Shown here: piece by piece, positions 41,915-50,547 of the stretch
Numbering within the stretch: position 1 is the first letter of the stretch
How the letters are laid out: every line of letters starts with the position of its first letter
Origin: Synergistaceae bacterium
GTDB lineage: Bacteria > Synergistota > Synergistia > Synergistales > Aminobacteriaceae
Assembly (NCBI GenBank): GCA_017443985.1
Contig: JAFSXR010000037.1
Coordinates: forward strand, 25,552-89,551
Reading direction: 5' to 3'
Length of the DNA stretch: 64,000 nt
The notes under the pieces: model-generated
Databases searched by the model: none
Told to the model about the DNA's origin: nothing
Seen by the model: the letters and a program-made list of their open reading frames with translations, nothing else
Made by a program: the position numbers and the translations under genes

Positions 41915-42580
41915 ATGGCGGACATAGTAACGTTAGTGATGGAGTCCCGTGAGAAGACCGGCAAAGGCGAGAACGGGCGTATCAGGAAAGCAGGCTACGT
42001 GCCCTGCATTATTTACGGGCCTGAGATTAAAGAGAACATCAAGGGCAAAGTGAACATGCGCGAGGTTGAAAGAATTTTAGCGGGTCGCTGGGAGTCAACA
42101 AGGCTTAACGTAAAACTTCCCGACGGACGCGAGGAGCTTTGCATTATCCGCGAGGCACAGAGGCACCCGTTGACAGATATGCCGCTCCACGTTGACTTCC
42201 TGCACCTTGTCAGAGGACGCAAGATTAACGTCAACATTCCTGTTGAGGTTGTCGGCCGCGAAGAGTCTCATGGCGTTAAGGACGGCGGAGTTCTTGAGAT
42301 TACTCACGAGCTTGAAGTCGAGACCCTTCCGATGAGTATTCCCGATGTCATTACGGTTGACGTGTCAGGGCTTAACATTGGCGATGCCATTCACGTTAAA
42401 GACCTCAAACTTCCCGAAAATGTTTCGGCTCTTGCCGACCCTGAAGAGGTTGTTGCAATCGTCGTTATGTCGAGAGGCGTTGAGGACGCTGCACCCGAAG
42501 AGGAAGCTCCTGCGGCGGCTGATGTCGAAGTCGTAGCGAAGGGCAAGGCGGCCAAAGAGGACGAAGAGGAAAGCAAGTAA
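41915..42580 (+). CDS. rplY: 50S ribosomal protein L25 (CTC-type)
   Basis: 221 aa. The N-terminal L25 domain (residues 1-95, 5S rRNA binding) begins with SREKTGKGENGRIRKAGYVPCIIYG. The C-terminal TL5/CTC domain (about 96-190) is present, followed by an acidic Ala/Glu-rich tail. It lies upstream of pth, an order common in bacteria (ctc-pth). Confidence 0.94.
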   Translation: MADIVTLVMESREKTGKGENGRIRKAGYVPCIIYGPEIKENIKGKVNMREVERILAGRWESTRLNVKLPDGREELCIIREAQRHPLTDMPLHVDFLHLVRGRKINVNIPVEVVGREESHGVKDGGVLEITHELEVETLPMSIPDVITVDVSGLNIGDAIHVKDLKLPENVSALADPEEVVAIVVMSRGVEDAAPEEEAPAAADVEVVAKGKAAKEDEEESK

Positions 42581-42584
42581 TAGA

Positions 42585-42648
42585 GTTAGGGATTAGGGAT
42601 TAGGAGTTAGGAAGTAAAAAAATAAAAAAACCTCCTCGCTCCTAAAAA
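42585..42648. repeat. Heptamer array with inverted partner after rplY
   Basis: TTAGGGA-TTAGGGA-TTAGGAG-TTAGGAAG, then an A-rich spacer, then CCTCCTCGCTCCTAA. The arms TTAGGAG and CTCCTAA can pair into a hairpin between rplY and pth. Confidence 0.65.
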
Positions 42649-42673
42649 TTAAAAATAACGGAGATAAAAAATT

Positions 42674-43237
42674 ATGAAACTCATAGCCGGTCTCGGAAAT
42701 CCCGGAACTGAATACGCCTTCACCCGTCATAATATGGGCTGGCTGTGCGTTGATCATATTGTCCTCAATAAGAATTGCGGCGCGTCTCAAAATAAATTTC
42801 ACTCCGAGTTTTGGAAGTCGGGCGATGTGATTTTCATCAAGCCCTTAACCTTCATGAACTCAAGCGGAGTTGCGGTGAGCGAGGCCGTAAATTTTTATAA
42901 GATTGAATTAGAAAATATTTTAATAATTTATGATGATATGGCTCTGCCGTTCGGAAAGCTAAGACTTCGCGCACGGGGTTCAGCCGGAGGACATAACGGA
43001 CTGACTTCGATATTAGGAGCGTTAGGAAGCATTGAAGTCCCGCGACTGCGAATAGGGATAGGCCACGCACCCGGCAGCATGATTAATTACGTTCTCGGCC
43101 ATTTGAGCGGCGAAGAACGAAAAAATTTGCCGGACATTGAAGACAGAGTTGAGCAGGCTGTAAATTTATGGCTTGATAAAGACATTCAAAAGGCAATGAC
43201 TTTTATAAATGCAGTGAGGAATGAAAATGAGGAGTGA
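42674..43237 (+). CDS. pth: Peptidyl-tRNA hydrolase
   Basis: 187 aa. It releases peptides from stalled peptidyl-tRNA. The catalytic set is visible: asparagine in GLGNPG, histidine in TRHNMGW, aspartate in YDDMALPFGK, and the SAGGHNGL loop. The stop codon TGA is inside a heptamer-type stretch (GAGGAGTGAGTTA) that also forms the terminator. Confidence 0.95.
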   Translation: MKLIAGLGNPGTEYAFTRHNMGWLCVDHIVLNKNCGASQNKFHSEFWKSGDVIFIKPLTFMNSSGVAVSEAVNFYKIELENILIIYDDMALPFGKLRLRARGSAGGHNGLTSILGALGSIEVPRLRIGIGHAPGSMINYVLGHLSGEERKNLPDIEDRVEQAVNLWLDKDIQKAMTFINAVRNENEE

Positions 43238-43266
43238 GTTAAAAAAACTTGCTCCTTATTTTTTAT
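43230..43266 (+). terminator. Terminator of pth built on a heptamer unit
   Basis: AGGAGTGAGTT pairs with AACTTGCTCCT, followed by TATTTTTTATATTT. Confidence 0.75.
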
Positions 43267-43301
43267 ATTTATTCTTAAATTTTTAAGGAGGCGTATTTAA
43301 G

Positions 43302-44576
43302 ATGATACAGGCAAGACGGAAATCTTCAAACGTGTTACTCGATACAGCTTTGCAGGAATTTTACGGCGCGGCTGACGAAATGGGACTCAGCGAGAAATTA
43401 ATCTCAATCTTGAGTCATTCCGAGCGCAGAGTTCAGGTCTCAATCCCTGTCGAAATGGACGACGGCAGCGTGAATGTCTTTGAGGGCTTCCGCGTTCAAC
43501 ATTCGACAGCTCTTGGCCCTTCAAAGGGCGGTATACGCTACGACACAGAAGTTGACATGGACGAGTGCGAAGCATTAGCAATGTTAATGACGTGGAAATG
43601 TTCTCTTGCCGGCATTCCTTACGGCGGAGGCAAGGGCGGAATTGCCTGCGACCCTCTCAACATGTCGAAAAAAGAGAAAGAAAAATTATCGAGGACTTAC
43701 GGAGCGCGAATTTCCCCGATAGTCGGACGCTGGAGCGACATTCCTGCGCCGGATATGAACACAAGCGGTCAGGAAATGGTCTGGATCATGGACACAATCA
43801 GCAAGATGCGCGGCGAACTTGAGCCTGCGTTATTGACCGGCAAGCCCGTTAAATATTGGGGAAGTCTCGGACGCAACGAGGCAACGGGGCGCGGCGTGGC
43901 TACGTGCGGACTTGAGTTAATGAAGGAACTCGGCAAAAACCCCGATAACGTTACGGCAGCGGTGCAGGGCTTTGGCAACGTCGGGAGCTACACGGCAAAA
44001 GTTCTCAACGATGCCGGCGTTAAAGTCGTAGCTATCAGCGATATAACGGGCTCGTATTATTCGGCAGGAGGCATTGACATTCGCAAGGCGTTTGAAGTTA
44101 TTCACGCGAACCCGAAAAAATTACTGACGGGCTTTGAAGAGGTCGGCAACTGCGAAAAGATTGACAATATTTTATTCGCGGACGCAGAATTTTTGTTCCC
44201 TTGCGCTAGGGACGGCGTTATTAACAAAAATACGGCCGGGCAGATTAAAGCGCGTTACATTGTCGAGGGAGCTAACGGGCCTGTTACGCCTGAAGGCGAT
44301 GAAATTCTTGCTGACAAAGGCGTTCTAATCGTGCCGGACTTTTTAGCGAACTCAGGCGGAGTTATCGGCTCATACTTCGAGTGGGCGCAGAACTTGCAGG
44401 GAACTTTCTGGACCGAAGACGAATACAACACGAAGCTTGTCCAGATAATGAAAGGAAATTTCCGCAACGTCTGGGATTACGCTGAGGCCAAGCACATTAA
44501 AATGCGTCGTGCGGCGACGATGGCGGCCATTCAACGAGTTGCCGATGTCGTAGAAATGCGCGGAACGTTTTTATAG
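43302..44576 (+). CDS. gdhA: Glutamate dehydrogenase (Glu/Leu/Phe/Val family)
   Basis: 424 aa. It interconverts glutamate and 2-oxoglutarate plus ammonium, central to amino acid fermentation. The catalytic region has KGGIRYDTEVDMDE and GIPYGGGKGGI with the active lysine; the NAD-binding Rossmann motif is VQGFGNVGSYTA. Length fits the NAD-dependent hexameric class. AGGAGG precedes the ATG. The stop TAG is followed at once by a heptamer array. Confidence 0.95.
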   Translation: MIQARRKSSNVLLDTALQEFYGAADEMGLSEKLISILSHSERRVQVSIPVEMDDGSVNVFEGFRVQHSTALGPSKGGIRYDTEVDMDECEALAMLMTWKCSLAGIPYGGGKGGIACDPLNMSKKEKEKLSRTYGARISPIVGRWSDIPAPDMNTSGQEMVWIMDTISKMRGELEPALLTGKPVKYWGSLGRNEATGRGVATCGLELMKELGKNPDNVTAAVQGFGNVGSYTAKVLNDAGVKVVAISDITGSYYSAGGIDIRKAFEVIHANPKKLLTGFEEVGNCEKIDNILFADAEFLFPCARDGVINKNTAGQIKARYIVEGANGPVTPEGDEILADKGVLIVPDFLANSGGVIGSYFEWAQNLQGTFWTEDEYNTKLVQIMKGNFRNVWDYAEAKHIKMRRAATMAAIQRVADVVEMRGTFL

Positions 44577-44632
44577 TGAGGAGTGAGGAGTTAGGAGGCA
44601 GGAGGTAATTTTTTCCGCTCCTAATTTTTTTT
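44575..44632 (+). terminator. gdhA terminator made from heptamer units
   Basis: After TGAGGAG-TGAGGAG, TTAGGAG (44591-44597) pairs with CTCCTAA (44618-44624), followed by eight Ts: a textbook intrinsic terminator whose arms are heptamers. Confidence 0.8.
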
Positions 44633-44639
44633 GGGCCGG

Positions 44640-44648
44640 TGCTATAAT
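44640..44648 (+). promoter_or_regulatory. Extended -10 promoter of pckA
   Basis: TGCTATAAT 46 nt before the pckA ATG; the Shine-Dalgarno is GAAAGGGG. Confidence 0.65.
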
Positions 44649-44693
44649 TACGCAGAAATCTGAATTTTTTTAGAAAGGGGCAATTTTTTTACT

Positions 44694-46352
44694 ATGTCAA
44701 CAATCGGCTATTACGATCCTGAAAACTTTAAGAAAGTTTATCACGCACAGCCGCGCACAACTATTGAGACACTTTTTTACGGAAATAACGTTCACCATGT
44801 TTTAGACCTTAAAGAGGCTTACACCCTCGCCAAAAATTCTCCCGGCACAATCGAACTCACGGGAATGCCCGTTTATAAACCGACAGAGCAGGAACTTCCT
44901 ATGGACGCGAACGTTTTACTCTTCAACGACGGCGCAATCTTCGGAAGAACGGCAGCAGCTCGCCGCATAGTGGGCTGGCCCGATGTAGATGTTGCGAAGT
45001 ACTGCAAAATTATCCGCGAGGCCGTTTATAAAATGCGTTACAAAAAACTTTATCAGGCTGACGCTTACGTCGGACTTGACGAAGACTTCATGACGGCAGC
45101 GCATATAATCCTTCCGGAAGGCTACGAAAATAATTTATATAACTGGATGATTAATTTCCAGTATGCTAACGAGGCTTATAAACCGCGCTATGAAAAGTCG
45201 CGCAGAATTTCTGATCACGACGGCGATATTTTCTTTGTAGCTGACCCAGACTGGTCGCACCCTGACTTCCCGCTCGGCCTTGCGTTCTTCTCGCCCGAAG
45301 AGAACTGCGCGATCGTTCTCGGCCTTCGTTACTTCGGAGAATTAAAGAAGGGAACATTGACGCTTGCATGGGGCATTGCGGCACGCAACGGCTACGCTTC
45401 ATGTCACGGCGGATTAAAGCGTTACACGCTCAAAGACGGGAGCAATAAAAAATATGTCATGGCTGCGTTCGGTCTTTCAGGTTCAGGAAAATCGACAATC
45501 ACTCACGCAAAACACGACGGCAAATATGATGTCATGGTCCTTCATGATGACGCATTCGTCGTAAATGTAAAAGACAAGTACGCGATCGCTCTTGAACCTA
45601 CATATTTCGATAAGGTTGCAGATTACCCCATCGGCTGCCCGGATAATAAATTCCTGCTCACGATGCAGAACTGCGGCTGCGTAAAAGACAAGGACGGAAA
45701 ACTCATCGCAGTTACTGAAGACGTAAGAAACGGAAACGGACGCGCAATTAAATCCCGTATGTGGTCGCCCAACAGAGTTGACAGAATTGACGAGCCGTTA
45801 AACGCTATCTTCTGGCTTATGAGAGACCCGACAATCCCGCCGGTGTTAAAACTCGAAGGAGCTTCATTAGGTTCAGTATTAGGAGCGACGCTTGCAACAA
45901 AGAGAACGAGCGCGGAGAACTTGGCACCGGGCGTTGACCCTGACGCACTTATCTGCGAGCCTTACGCCAACCCGTTCAGAACTTACCCGTTAGGAATGGA
46001 CTACGAGAGATTTAAGCAGCTTATCGCTGACGGAGTCGACTGCTACATTCTCAACACGGGCAACTTCATGGGCAAGCCGGTCGGCAAAGAAAACACGCTC
46101 ATGATTTTAGAGTCGATCGTCGAGGGCAAAGCGAAGTGGGAGCCGTTCGGGAACCTCACGGGAATTAAGACAATGAAAATTCCGGGATTTGACGCGGACC
46201 TCAAGAACGAAGAGTATAGGACTCAGTTAAAAAAGCGTTTCCAGGACAGATTGAATTTCATCAAGTCCAGAGACACCGAGCGCGGCGGAATCGATAAACT
46301 TCCTGCGGACGCTCACGAGGCCGTAGAGAAATTAATCGCTGAGATAGGCTAA
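44694..46352 (+). CDS. pckA: Phosphoenolpyruvate carboxykinase (ATP)
   Basis: 552 aa. It interconverts oxaloacetate plus ATP with PEP, CO2 and ADP. The kinase P-loop is FGLSGSGKSTITH (near residues 260-272), followed by the metal-binding HDDAFV stretch and EPTYFDK. Substrate loops such as RMWSPNRVDR are present. In amino acid fermenters it links C4 acids to PEP or makes ATP. It has its own promoter and terminator. Confidence 0.93.
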   Translation: MSTIGYYDPENFKKVYHAQPRTTIETLFYGNNVHHVLDLKEAYTLAKNSPGTIELTGMPVYKPTEQELPMDANVLLFNDGAIFGRTAAARRIVGWPDVDVAKYCKIIREAVYKMRYKKLYQADAYVGLDEDFMTAAHIILPEGYENNLYNWMINFQYANEAYKPRYEKSRRISDHDGDIFFVADPDWSHPDFPLGLAFFSPEENCAIVLGLRYFGELKKGTLTLAWGIAARNGYASCHGGLKRYTLKDGSNKKYVMAAFGLSGSGKSTITHAKHDGKYDVMVLHDDAFVVNVKDKYAIALEPTYFDKVADYPIGCPDNKFLLTMQNCGCVKDKDGKLIAVTEDVRNGNGRAIKSRMWSPNRVDRIDEPLNAIFWLMRDPTIPPVLKLEGASLGSVLGATLATKRTSAENLAPGVDPDALICEPYANPFRTYPLGMDYERFKQLIADGVDCYILNTGNFMGKPVGKENTLMILESIVEGKAKWEPFGNLTGIKTMKIPGFDADLKNEEYRTQLKKRFQDRLNFIKSRDTERGGIDKLPADAHEAVEKLIAEIG

Positions 46353-46387
46353 AAAATAAATTTCTAAATTTATTTTTCATTCATAGA

Positions 46388-46430
46388 AACTTCCCTTTTA
46401 GGTTTAGAGCCTGAAAGGGAGTTTTATTTT
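46388..46430 (+). terminator. Terminator of pckA
   Basis: AACTTCCCTTTTAGG pairs with CCTGAAAGGGAGTT, followed by TTATTTT. The galU -10 (TATAAT, 46430-46435) begins right after it. Confidence 0.85.
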
Positions 46431-46470
46431 ATAATTAAATTAAAAATTAAAAAGGAAATTAAAAATCAAA

Positions 46471-47340
46471 ATGAAAATTTCAAAATGCGTATTCCCTGTC
46501 GCAGGACTTGGAACAAGATTTTTACCCGTTACTAAAGAGCTTGCCAAAGAAATGCTGCCGCTAGTAAACCGTCCGATTATTTCTTACGGCGTTGAGGAGG
46601 CTATAGCGTCCGGCTGCGGAGAAATAATAATGATAACGGGACGGGCAAAACGTTCGCTCGAAAATTATTTTGACAGATCCTTCGAGCTCGAAGAGTTATT
46701 AAAATCACGCGGCAAAATGGAACTCTACGAAGAGATGATAAAAATTTCAAACATGGCTGAAATTTTATTCATTCGCCAGAGAGAACCGCTCGGACTTGGG
46801 CACGCTGTTTTATGCGCCGAGCAGGTCTGTAAAAATGAATACTTCGCCGTAGCTCTTCCCGATGACGTTTTCATTAATGATGACGCGCCCGTTCTTTCAC
46901 AGTTAATTAAAATTCACGAGAAGATGGGCGGAAGCGTCATAGCTCTTGAAGAAGTCGCGCCGGAAAATGTTTCACGCTACGGAATTGTAAAATCACAGTT
47001 TGAAATTGAACCGGGACTTCATAAAATTATCGACATGACAGAAAAGCCGAAGCCCGAAGACGCTCCGAGCAACCTCGCAATAATGGGACGCTATGTTCTT
47101 TCGCCGTCGATCTTTGAAGTTCTCAAGGAACAAAAGGCCGGGGCAGGCGGAGAAATTCAATTAACCGATGCTATAAAAACTCTATGCACTCAAGAGCCGG
47201 TGTGGGGAGTCGTCTACAATGGCAGAAGATTCGACTGCGGAACACAAAAGGGCTGGCTCGCCGCGAACGTTCAATTAGCTATGGACGACCCGGAATTAAG
47301 AGACGTGATATTAAAAATAGTTAAGGGGCAGGAGAGTTAG
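46471..47340 (+). CDS. galU: UTP-glucose-1-phosphate uridylyltransferase
   Basis: 289 aa. It makes UDP-glucose for glycan and envelope synthesis. The nucleotide-binding signature is FPVAGLGTRFLPVTKELAKEM; later EKPKPEDAPSNLAIMGRYVL and GGEIQLTDAI complete the family pattern. The stop codon TAG and the stop of the converging nth gene lie in the same heptamer. Confidence 0.95.
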   Translation: MKISKCVFPVAGLGTRFLPVTKELAKEMLPLVNRPIISYGVEEAIASGCGEIIMITGRAKRSLENYFDRSFELEELLKSRGKMELYEEMIKISNMAEILFIRQREPLGLGHAVLCAEQVCKNEYFAVALPDDVFINDDAPVLSQLIKIHEKMGGSVIALEEVAPENVSRYGIVKSQFEIEPGLHKIIDMTEKPKPEDAPSNLAIMGRYVLSPSIFEVLKEQKAGAGGEIQLTDAIKTLCTQEPVWGVVYNGRRFDCGTQKGWLAANVQLAMDDPELRDVILKIVKGQES

Positions 47341-47999
47341 GAGTTAAGAAAATCGCATTGCTCAGAGAGTACGCAGTTTTTGCAGCCGGGTTTTATTGCG
47401 TGGCATACTGCCCGGCCGTGAGCGATTATGTTCACGTGTCCGCCTAGACATCTTTCAACGGGCACGACGCTTTCATAAAGCTGCGAAATTTTTTCGGGCG
47501 AGTCATTCAACGGAGCAGCCCCCACGCGCTTTGAAATTCTTGTTACGTGAGTGTCAACGGGGAAAGCCGGCCTCTTCATATCGAACAGCATGACGCACGC
47601 AACAGTTTTCGCGCCGACACCCGGCAGAGCTCTCAAATATCCCCGTATAAATTCTGATTTTTCTTTCGCTAATTTTTTTAACGAATATTCGCCGAAGTCC
47701 TTATAAATTATTTCTAAGATCTGCATAATCCTTGCGGCCTTCGTGTGGGCAAGCCCGGCAGTTCTGACAGCGGCTTCAATTTCTTTTACGTCAGCTCTGG
47801 CAGCGTCGCTCCACTTCGGATAAAGAGATTTTAATTTAGTGAAAGCCGCGTCTCTGTTTTTATCGTTCGTGTTCTGTGAAAGGACGGTGAGAACAAGCCC
47901 GTCTAAAGGTTCCTCGTGTCCTAACTCAGGCGGGCGTTTCTCATTGTGATAAATTTTTTCAAGTTCATCGAGTATAAAAAAAATTTTATTGCTGTTCAT
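47337..47999 (-). CDS. nth: Endonuclease III
   Basis: 220 aa. A DNA glycosylase/AP lyase for oxidised pyrimidines. The helix-hairpin-helix LPGVGAKTVACVM has catalytic lysine K131; catalytic aspartate D149 is in PVDTH. The 4Fe-4S cluster cysteines are C199, C206, C209 and C215 (C-x6-C-x2-C-x5-C). The start overlaps the Lon-like gene by 14 nt; the stop overlaps galU tail to tail by 4 nt. Confidence 0.95.
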   Translation of the reverse strand: MNSNKIFFILDELEKIYHNEKRPPELGHEEPLDGLVLTVLSQNTNDKNRDAAFTKLKSLYPKWSDAARADVKEIEAAVRTAGLAHTKAARIMQILEIIYKDFGEYSLKKLAKEKSEFIRGYLRALPGVGAKTVACVMLFDMKRPAFPVDTHVTRISKRVGAAPLNDSPEKISQLYESVVPVERCLGGHVNIIAHGRAVCHAIKPGCKNCVLSEQCDFLNS

Positions 48000-50517
48000 T
48001 CTCTGTTTTAGCTTCAGATTTTTTTTGAGCCTTAACGTTTTTCTTTTTGCTCGGTTCGCGTCCGAATTTTTTTTCGAGCCTTAGAGTGTCGCTTAACATT
48101 TGCTTCAGCTTTGCCCTGACTAGTCCATGCACGGAATTTTTATTATATAAGCCGTTTTTATCGGGCTTGCCTGCTGATACGCCCGTCAAAATTTCTATGC
48201 CCTCGTCAATATCATTCACTGACCAGATAGAAAATTTTCCGTCGCGCACGGCTTGAATGACCTCAGAATTTAGCATTAAGTGTCTTTTATTCGACTCAGG
48301 AATCATTACGCCCTGCCTGCCTGTAAGTCCGGAGATCTTGCAATATTCGTAAAAACCCTCGATTTTTTCATTCACTCCGCCGATAGGCTGAACAGTTCCG
48401 AACTGATCTACCGAACCTGTTACGGCGATGCCCTGATTTAACGGCAGGCCCGAAAGAGCCGAGAGCAGGCAGTATAATTCCGTAGATGACGCGCTGTCGC
48501 CCTCAATGCCGGAATAATTTTGCTCAAACGTTATGTGCGCACTCAAACTCAGCGGCATATCCTGAGCGTATTTGCGGCCAAGATAGCTCGACAGAATCAT
48601 AAGCCCCTTATTGTGAATGGGCCCTGTCATTTTTACTTCGCGCTCAATGTTCACGACACCTTCCTGACCCATAAAAACGTTCGCCGTGATTCTCGACGGG
48701 TGGCCGAATCTGTAATCGTTCAAGTCAATTACGCTGAGGCCGTTAATCTGCCCGACAGCCTCGCCGGTCGTGTCGATGTGAATAATTCCGTCCTTGAAAG
48801 CCCGCGCAAGTTTTTCCTGATAAAGCCCGGACCTGTAATTTTTATGCTCAATGGCTTTGATTACATTTTCGCGTGTAACGGGAGTTTTCTTTTTGCTTTT
48901 TTTATTTGAATTTGAGCTTGAGACTTCGGCCCAAGCGTTTGACTCCGTCAAAAGTTCGCGCAGTTTTCCGACCTCGACTGACAATAAATTTTGGTCTTCT
49001 GCTTCGCGCCCTGACCATTCAATAATTTCAGAGAGAGCCGACGAATCGAACGGCCTCAAATTTTCGCGCTTTATGAACTCCGCAATAAATTGAGCCATTT
49101 TTTCTTCGTTCTCTGAAGTTCGCGGCATGTCGATATCAAAACTTGCTTTAATCTTAAAAATTTTGCTGAACTCCGGGTCGTAATACTGCAGCAGCTCATA
49201 AATATACGGCGAGCCTGTCATAACGATCTTCAAATTCATTTTAATCGGCGAGGGCCTCAAAGAAGCGACGGGCAGAGCTCCGTACTGTTCGCCTAAATTT
49301 TCGATAGCGGCCTCTCCCGTGCGCATGATTCTTTTTATGGACTCCCACGACATGAAATTCATCAAGACTTTTTCAGCGTCGATCACTAAAAATCCCCCGT
49401 TAGCTTTGTGAAAAGCTCCGGCAAGAATTTTTTGAAAGTCGGTGTATAAATATCCCTGATGGCTTTCGTATTCGACGCGGCCCGAAAGATTGTAATAGGT
49501 CGGGTTTGTCTCCCAGATTACCGGCGCGCCGTTTTCGGGGTCATTGCTGACGAATAAATTTGCCTGGTAGCGCGAGAAATCAATTTCTGCGTTATCGTCC
49601 CTTGAGGCCGTTATGAACACGTTGAAATTTTCAATGACATCATCAGCCATTTTGTCGAGCCATTTTAACAGCGGCTCATTTTTTTTATAGTCCTCGCGGA
49701 TTTCATTCATGCAGGGCGTTATAGCAGAGCGGCATATCTCGGCTTCAAGTTTATTTAATTTTTCGCGGAGTTCTTTTTCCATGTCGCGTATCTCTCTCAT
49801 TGCAAGCAGAGTCCGCTGTGAAATTTTTTCGCTCTTGTCCATGAAGCGTTTTTGTTTTTTCGGGTCAAGCTCATCAAATTCTTCCGGCTTCATTTCACGA
49901 ATGATCGATTTTCCGTCCTCGTCCTTGTCTTTTATCAGCGGAACGTTTATAAATCCCTGCGGCGTTCGCTTGAGGGAAAATTTATCCTTTGCTGCCAACG
50001 CTTTCAGATTGTCCATAATCTCTCCGGCTTTTTCCTGAAATTCTTTCACGTGCTGCGCCTTAGCGTCCTCGTATTGAGCCTGCTCAAAAGCCTTGCTGAT
50101 CGTGTTCTTTAAGTCCTTTAACAAGGCTTCGAGCTCGTCAGAAAATTTTTTGCCCTGCCCGGCTTTTAATGAAACCGCCATAGGTTCTTCGGGCTTGTCA
50201 AAATTATATAAATAGACCCAATCGTCAGGGGCGGGGAAAGTTTTTGCCAGAGCCTGCAATTTTTCAAGCGTGTAAGTAGTTCGGCCGCTGTCCGGCTGTC
50301 CCGTTACAAAAATATTATAGCCGCGCCCGTTCACGGCAAGTCCGAAGTCCATAGCTTCAACTGCTCTCTGCTGGCCGATTAGAGGCTCAGGCGTTTTCGT
50401 AGTCTTTAGTATAATTTCGTCAGTGCTTTTTATTTTCCAGCTCGAAACAGGCTTTATTTTTCTCAGTGCGTCAGGCTGGAGCCTGTGAGAATCTTTTAAT
50501 TTTAATTTCAAAGTCAA
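47986..50517 (-). CDS. Lon-like ATP-dependent protease (AAA_32/LonC-type)
   Basis: 843 aa. An N-terminal AAA_32-type ATPase has the variant Walker A GQPDSGRTTYTL (near residue 70; Arg in place of Lys is typical of this group) and a long coiled insertion (about 140-300). The C-terminal S16 protease domain has the catalytic serine in GDSASSTELY (near 670) and lysine in GGVNEKIEGF (near 714). The C-terminal tail is Lys-rich. It differs from classical Lon in lacking the LAN domain. It overlaps nth by 14 nt. Confidence 0.88.
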   Translation of the reverse strand: MTLKLKLKDSHRLQPDALRKIKPVSSWKIKSTDEIILKTTKTPEPLIGQQRAVEAMDFGLAVNGRGYNIFVTGQPDSGRTTYTLEKLQALAKTFPAPDDWVYLYNFDKPEEPMAVSLKAGQGKKFSDELEALLKDLKNTISKAFEQAQYEDAKAQHVKEFQEKAGEIMDNLKALAAKDKFSLKRTPQGFINVPLIKDKDEDGKSIIREMKPEEFDELDPKKQKRFMDKSEKISQRTLLAMREIRDMEKELREKLNKLEAEICRSAITPCMNEIREDYKKNEPLLKWLDKMADDVIENFNVFITASRDDNAEIDFSRYQANLFVSNDPENGAPVIWETNPTYYNLSGRVEYESHQGYLYTDFQKILAGAFHKANGGFLVIDAEKVLMNFMSWESIKRIMRTGEAAIENLGEQYGALPVASLRPSPIKMNLKIVMTGSPYIYELLQYYDPEFSKIFKIKASFDIDMPRTSENEEKMAQFIAEFIKRENLRPFDSSALSEIIEWSGREAEDQNLLSVEVGKLRELLTESNAWAEVSSSNSNKKSKKKTPVTRENVIKAIEHKNYRSGLYQEKLARAFKDGIIHIDTTGEAVGQINGLSVIDLNDYRFGHPSRITANVFMGQEGVVNIEREVKMTGPIHNKGLMILSSYLGRKYAQDMPLSLSAHITFEQNYSGIEGDSASSTELYCLLSALSGLPLNQGIAVTGSVDQFGTVQPIGGVNEKIEGFYEYCKISGLTGRQGVMIPESNKRHLMLNSEVIQAVRDGKFSIWSVNDIDEGIEILTGVSAGKPDKNGLYNKNSVHGLVRAKLKQMLSDTLRLEKKFGREPSKKKNVKAQKKSEAKTENEQQ

Positions 50518-50547
50518 ATTTTTCTCCTTAAAAATATTTTTCGTTAC

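Noticed and set aside
41812..41964. Longer copA N-terminus
   Set aside because: It overlaps the divergent rplY promoter and start, and lacks a ribosome site; MSEKYNVTGMSC at 41811 has one and is the usual heavy-metal domain start.
42585..42648. Heptamer arrays considered as a CRISPR array
   Set aside because: Units are 7 nt, tandem and degenerate, with no unique spacers and no cas genes anywhere in the window.
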